NCBI GenBank assembly: GCA_014904845.1
Contig: MU119264.1
Coordinates: 62,001 to 126,000, forward strand
DNA length: 64,000 nucleotides
Direction: 5' to 3'
Source of the DNA: Acephala macrosclerotiorum
Lineage: Eukaryota; Ascomycota; Leotiomycetes; Helotiales; Mollisiaceae
A model generated the notes under the pieces. It was given only the letters and a program-made list of their open reading frames with translations. It ran no database searches and was not told the origin of the DNA. Positions 58,933 through 64,000 of this stretch are shown here, piece after piece. Every line of letters begins with the position of its first letter. The stretch's first letter is position 1. Made by a program: the position numbers and the translations under genes.

Positions 58933-59680
58933 AATGGCTGTTTTGGAAAATGAAAAGAATCAATTACGAAAAGAGAAGGAATAGAGGTTTGATAGGTTCT
59001 AAATAGAATGAACAAATGAGAGGGGACGTATTTGTGTGCAGGCGCATGGAAACTGCAATATCACATCCATCCCATCTTTTAGATATTCGTTAGGCCACGC
59101 CCCCCGAGAACAGTGCTTCATATTAGATACCTCTTGATTCGATGGCAGATCCCTGGTGGGCATAAATATCTATAAAGATAGGTCTTAACCTACGAGTCAT
59201 ATGACGCCATTGAACTTTCGTGAAACTGCCAGAGCGACATTGTGCCACTGCCGCCACTCTCGGCGGGGTTGGCACGTCGCGCAAGGGGTTACGATTGGCT
59301 TGAAGCAGGATCGGCACTCGCGTTCCTGCATGTTCAATGCGAATACGAACAAGAAATCGGGTTTGCGAACCTTGGACATTTGGCAGTGAAGATCCAGTTG
59401 ATGCGGGGATGTGAACTTCCGCGAAGTCAGAGGTCAGATGAAACAATTCGCGGACTTTGGCCAAAGGAAATGGTCACGTGGGTGTAACTTGACTTCCGAT
59501 CTCATCCACCAGCAGGCTGAATGCACACATGTGCATGGCCTCAACAGGCAAGGTGGTTATCAGGGCGTGGGACAATGGCCTATTCATGTTTGGTACGAAT
59601 GTGTCCCACAAGTTGGAAAATGCAACTGCTCTGCGACGACGGACAGACCTCGGGAATACTGCAACCAAGAAACAAAATAA
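58933..59680. other. Intergenic, no recognisable gene
   Basis: Promoter region of the P450 remnant and 3' flank of the amidase remnant. Short frames only. Confidence 0.4.
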
Positions 59681-61551
59681 TTATGATAGGGTTGGACCCT
59701 TAATCTTCGGAAACGTTGCCTCAGACGCACCCATAAAGCTAAATATGCTGGATTCACCATTACATCTCGCAAGTAAGAAGAGTCCATATGGATGGCCATT
59801 CTCCAGATTTCCGAGACGTGGCGCTGGGAAATCCTATCTACCATCAGCAACCTGTATCTCGTGGTGTGAAGTTGACATGCCTGAGCAGGCCATAAAGGAT
59901 ACCAATGAACAATCTGAATTTCCTACGATGAGATCGAGGTCATTACTTCTCATGAGCCTGGTCATTCCATCTTCTCCTGCAAGTCTTCTAATCTCGGAAC
60001 GTGCTTTTGCACATTGGTCTCCAGTATGTGAGCGCTCCGAGCTAACAATCAGTTCCTTCTGGTTCGTATGTGCTGCAAATCATCAGCTTTCAGATCAAAT
60101 ATCACAGGAGATGACATACGCCCAGGCATTGTAAGCTCAGCATTCTCCTCATTGAACTTGACAATATCCTTCGCAGTCTCACTTTCAGGTCCTCGAATCC
60201 GTCACAGAATTCCTATATCACTTCATTGAACCCCTAGTCTAGATAAATCAGCAATCGAAGACTTCCGCGTGATATTAACATATATGCAACGTTTCTCATA
60301 GTAAGGCCTTCGTACTTCAAGGTGGAAGCTTCAGGCAGAGAAACCGGGTAGAGAACCTTTCCTCCTCCGTCTCGAATCTTCTGCGCCAAGCTATCATACT
60401 TCTGCTCCTGGATGAAAGTCAATACAGTCTGTGACCTAAGAGATGGAACCTACAACTAGAGCTGAGTTCCACTTTTCTCTCGCCTCCGGACTGCTCAACC
60501 CCCATGCTCTGTCTGCTATTCCAATCTCCAATCCTTGCCATGACTTCGTCAGGTACTTACTGAACCCTTCTGGAGGTAGACGTCCTTGTATCCCAGAATT
60601 CAGGATACCTGCAACAAGGTTGGCTAGGTCGAGTGGAGTTCTGGCCATTGCACCAATACCATCATACGGCTTCGAGATTCGAAAGACACCTTTCGATGGA
60701 ACAAACCAAGAGTCGGTCTAATAGCGTACAAACCAGCCTTACCAGCAGGATATACGAGAGAGCCTCCAGTTTCGGTGCCTAGAGACAATGGTGCGAAGCC
60801 AGCAGAGACCCCCACTGCTGAACCAGACGACGAGCCTCCGCATGGCTGCATTATTAGGATTAACATCTGAGCTTTGCAGTTTAGATGAGAAGACGCACGG
60901 ACGACCACCAAGGTATTGGCAGAATTCAAAGGTCAGAGTCTGGATCATAGGTAGATCTTGTTTGTCCGCCCATTGCAGACCATCCCGGGGTCATTTCTTC
61001 GGCCCTTGTAGATATCAGTCGCTCATCTTCTGAAATAGTATAGGAGATGCTGACTTATGACCGCAAAATTCCTAAAACCTTAATAGTAACGTTCCACAGC
61101 GAGAATGATGAATCTACTGATAGATTTACTGTTCCCAGGATAATCATGCCCCGCTCCAGAAGCTACAACACTGTCGGAATGGACGCAGCCTCAGACACTG
61201 GTTCCAGACCTTAGTAATCACTTCCGCATTCTCCTTTACCGTCTGGCTCGAGAAACAGTACGACCCAACAGTGGTCTTCATACCCAGTCCAGGCGCCATC
61301 TGAAAACAGTCTTTGACGATAATCGGCAGCCCATGAAGAAACGTCCTGGCTTTGCCTTCCCATCGCTCTTCGTCCAGTTGCTTCGCACGACTCAATGCTA
61401 TCTCTCGAGGCGCAACCGAGATCATGGCGTTGAGATGCGCCCCAGCATGGTTGTACTTCTCGATCTGCGCGAGATAATTCTCGACAAGTTGAACACTTGT
61501 CAAATGTCCCGCCGTGAGGAGGTCTTGAAGCTCAGGAGCTGTGGCTGTCAT
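59681..61551 (-). pseudogene. Amidase-signature enzyme, heavily decayed
   Basis: Fragments of one amidase follow in order on the minus strand but in changing frames. From ATG 61551: TATAPELQDLLTAGHLTSVQLVENYLAQIEKYN, then HGLPIIVKDCFQMAPGLGMKTTVGSY, where the Lys of VKD is the catalytic base. Frame is lost near 61200. PGWSAMGGQT appears near 60990, and after a probable intron PCGGSSSGSAVGVSAGFAPLSLGTETGGS (Ser-cisSer-Lys site) near 60800. A one-base loss in GGTTTGTTCC near 60700 shifts the frame before SKGVFRISKPYDGIGAMARTPLDLANLVA. A stop occurs at 60436, another shift near 60280, and a further stop near 59845. The C-terminus NGHPYGL ... FMGASEATFPKIKGP ends at 59681. At least five lesions make this a pseudogene. 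It lies beside the broken P450, same strand. Confidence 0.85.
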
Positions 61552-62074
61552 AGTGCGGTCGCCATGCTGGAACTTGTTGGAATGAAAGACGCGGAAAATG
61601 AAGATATTAGACGTGCAAGAATGATGTGTGTGTATACTATTTCGAACGCTCAAGGCTGCCAAGCAAATATTTGGATGCCTTCACTCGGAACGGCAGCGGC
61701 GACGCGGTCTGTCATTACGACGATGGTCTCGCGTTTGCTGTTTTATTGAGGAACTTCTTAGCTGCTTCCTATTTCGGTTTAACGCGAACTATTCTGTGTT
61801 ATGATCGTACTTCAGACAGCGTCTGCATAGAAAATGACCTCTCGGAGATCCGTCTCAACCTATCTCATAAGATTCCAAGTGCATTCATGTCATGAACGAG
61901 ATGTTTGCATCGAAAAACTAGCCCAATGAAGAGAGCGCTTTCATTGCTAGGTTGCCCAGCTCCAGTGAGCTCGACAGATAATCTCGACGCGACGGCGTGC
62001 TGTACCTTCATTGATGTATTTTTCGATCGAAAAGGAGGAGGCTGGGGAAAAAGAAACGAAGCATCACGAGTGTG
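61552..62074. other. Intergenic between amidase remnant and poly-zinc-cluster gene
   Basis: No supported gene. The right part is the presumed promoter of the gene starting at 62075 or 62207. Confidence 0.45.
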
Positions 62075-64000
62075 ATGTTACACAGGGCGGCACAGTTGCA
62101 GGGGAGTTCAGGCACCACTGACCCCGCACGTCCATCACCATCTCATCAACATCGTCCTTCTTGCGACGTGGCTCGGCTTTCAAATTATCGAACCCGAATA
62201 CTCACGATGGAAGTCCCTCAGGGGCATCATTCGGTCCTCTGCACGAATTGTCAGAACGCGAAAATCCAGTATCGGTGTCTCAGCTGGAACCCCAATAATG
62301 ACCACCGATTTGTGACCTGGGACTGCGAAGGATGTCTTCCAAGAATCAAAGAGATGGGTCTCGACGTGGGAGGTAGACCTGTGGACATGTGCGAAGTCTG
62401 CGTAGCAAGTGAATCAGGCGCCGATATTCCACCAATAACTCCAGTGTACGGCGTCCCGTCGCCAAATTCGACATCCGATGTATCCTGTACCGGTTGCCTG
62501 GAGCTTGGGGCAGAGTGCGAGGGTTTACATATCGGATCCACGAGGTGCATGAAGTGTGCACAAAGAGATTTGGATTGCGACTGGCGAGAGCTCAATAATA
62601 CGTGTGGCTTCTGCAGGACGCAGCACTTGAAATGTGTTCGAAAAGGAGACAGCTGTATCAACCGTAATAGGTTTGTGGAGGCGATCAAGAAGTCCAAACA
62701 GCTACAAGAGGGTCTCAAACCGGGTTCTACATATAGCACTGTCGAAAATACCGTGCCGGATTCTCCCGTCAAGGATTACACAGTCGTTAAGGAGGCAACT
62801 GCAACACTTCCAGCAATTAATGTATCCCCCCCGAAGTCTTACCTAGCCTGTACTACCGATACATCGAGAACCGACTGCAGCAATTGTCGACAACATGGCG
62901 TCGTCTGTAATGTTGTTGAATTGAATGACTCAAACTGTGAGCTATGCGAAGAACAAGATATCAAGTGCGATAAGCGAAAGACCTGCGATTATTGTAAGAC
63001 GCGCAGATTGAGATGTTTTGGACATGGTGATAGCTGTGCCAACTGCCTTCGATTTGGATTGGAGTGCAAACCACTCGAGCAACGAAAATCGGATTCCCAA
63101 AACGATGTGGCCAGCCAAGAGAATACATCTCGATACCCTCCAGCCAAAATTCCACTGGGTGTCAATAAACCAATTACAACACCTCTAGGATATAACACCA
63201 TACCCGCGAAACAATTCTTCGAGGCCGAAGTCGAGAGGACTGGATGTAGAAGTTGTCGAAAGCTGGGGGTTATCTGCAGTCGTTTGCATACAACAGCATC
63301 GAAGTGTGAGAGCTGTCTGGCAAACGATCTCGACTGCGACTGCACAGTCAAGCGAAGGGCCTGCCAATACTGCCGTAGACGCAGGCTGAGATGTTTGGGT
63401 AATGAGGACAGTTGCGGCAACTGCCTTAGATTTGGTCAGGAGTGTAAGCAGTCCCCACAACCTGATCGGAGGCCATTGAAAATAGACGATATCGAGAAGA
63501 AACGTCAGTACGCCGAGGAGAGGCGTCAGAACACCGAGAAGAAACGACAATACGCTCCAGCACAGAGTCCAAGGGACATCATTGATGGCATGAGGTCTAC
63601 CACATCCTGGCAGAAATGTGTCGGCTGCGCAGAAGATCCGCTTCTAAGATGTGACATGGAATCAACGGGCTGTGGCCAATGCAAAGCCAGGAAGCAACCT
63701 TGCCAGTATCCTCCATTAGCAATAGCTGACGAGTTGCCCGGTAAGAGATTCAGAAGCCCTATGTCTTCATTGTGCTAACCTTTCACAGAGACGAACACCA
63801 GATATTGTACCACTTGCTACAGACCAAAGTCCCGGCTCACTCCAGGTCCTCTATGCCATCGATGCATGAAGGCAGCCGAAGCCAAGGCGACGACAACGCC
63901 AGAGCCATGTCACGCTTGTCGTATCATGAACACGAAGTGCGACACTGATGCTGAAAGCTGTGCGCCGTGCCAGAAACTCAAGTTCAAGTGCCTAAGGGGT
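62075..64000 (+). CDS. Tandem multi-Zn2Cys6-like protein (partial, runs off the window)
   Basis: Exon 1 runs from ATG 62075 (or the internal ATG 62207, MEVPQG) to 63740; after a 48-base GTAAGA...CACAG intron the frame continues from 63789 to the window end. Residues are counted from 62075. An N-terminal Cys-pair region (about 56-109) is followed by alternating clusters. Type A, C-x2-C-x6-C-x9-C-x2-C-x6-C, lies at 138-168, 268-298 and 391-421. Type B, C-x2-C-x6-C-x6-C-x2-C-x6-C, lies at 304-331 (CDYCKTRRLRC) and 430-457 (CQYCRRRRLRC), with a copy at 177-194 that lacks its last two Cys. A variant is at 515-543, and beyond the intron come a CTTC/CHRC module and a perfect type B (CHACRIMNTKC ... 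CAPCQKLKFKC). Type B copies have the basic loop of GAL4 DNA-binding clusters. Ordinary fungal regulators carry one cluster; this carries many. A charged repeat (KKRQYAEERRQNTEKK) lies between modules. Role unknown; nucleic-acid binding is an inference. Confidence 0.85.

Noticed and set aside
8440..59480. Scattered CACGTG/TCACGTG motifs (8448, 8662, 16091, 26876, 35475, 59472)
   Set aside because: Short E-box-like hexamers are expected at this rate by chance and show no consistent position to genes.

Overview
The window looks like nuclear DNA of a filamentous ascomycete (Pezizomycotina). Its genes have short GT-AG introns of about 40-75 bases with CTAAC or CTGAC-type branch sites, and pyrimidine-rich leaders. 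It carries typical Pezizomycotina families: a Zn2Cys6 regulator, DUF7918-like, MOSC, BBE-type FAD oxidase and a fungal GT31-like transferase. A leotiomycete (Helotiales-like) source is my guess and not proven. No rRNA, convincing tRNA, intact transposon or CRISPR was seen.

Layout. 1-9.8 kb: a single-pass membrane protein (2127-3046), a tandem pair of small membrane-protein genes of which one is frameshifted (4629-6083), a five-exon DUF7918-like gene (6945-8158) and a weak 88-residue candidate. 9.8-20.9 kb: essentially gene-free. 20.9-22.2 kb: a Zn2Cys6 transcription factor. 22.2-30.9 kb: again gene-free. 30.9-34.9 kb: a pirin, a broken VOC/glyoxalase gene and a MOSC protein. 34.9-42.3 kb: sparse, with one 54-residue zinc-ribbon-like microprotein. 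42.3-55.9 kb: a dense, conserved block with the Vip1/Asp1 inositol pyrophosphate kinase and the U3 snoRNP protein Utp21 transcribed head to head, then a secreted FAD oxidase and a Golgi-type GT31-like glycosyltransferase. 57.4-61.6 kb: two decayed genes on the minus strand, a cytochrome P450 and an amidase. 62.1 kb to the end: a remarkable protein with at least six or seven tandem Zn2Cys6-like clusters that runs off the window.

The conserved block holds housekeeping genes (inositol pyrophosphate signalling, ribosome biogenesis, protein glycosylation). The flanks hold accessory enzymes, several of them pseudogenes (VOC, P450, amidase, small membrane paralog), which suggests relaxed selection around the core. 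The most unusual item is the tandem poly-Zn2Cys6 gene at the right end. Also notable are the duplicated small membrane genes, the zinc-ribbon microprotein, and a repeated flip of strand composition inside coding regions. Gene models are manual readings. Intron borders were chosen by GT-AG rule, reading frame and family similarity remembered from general knowledge, with no database search.
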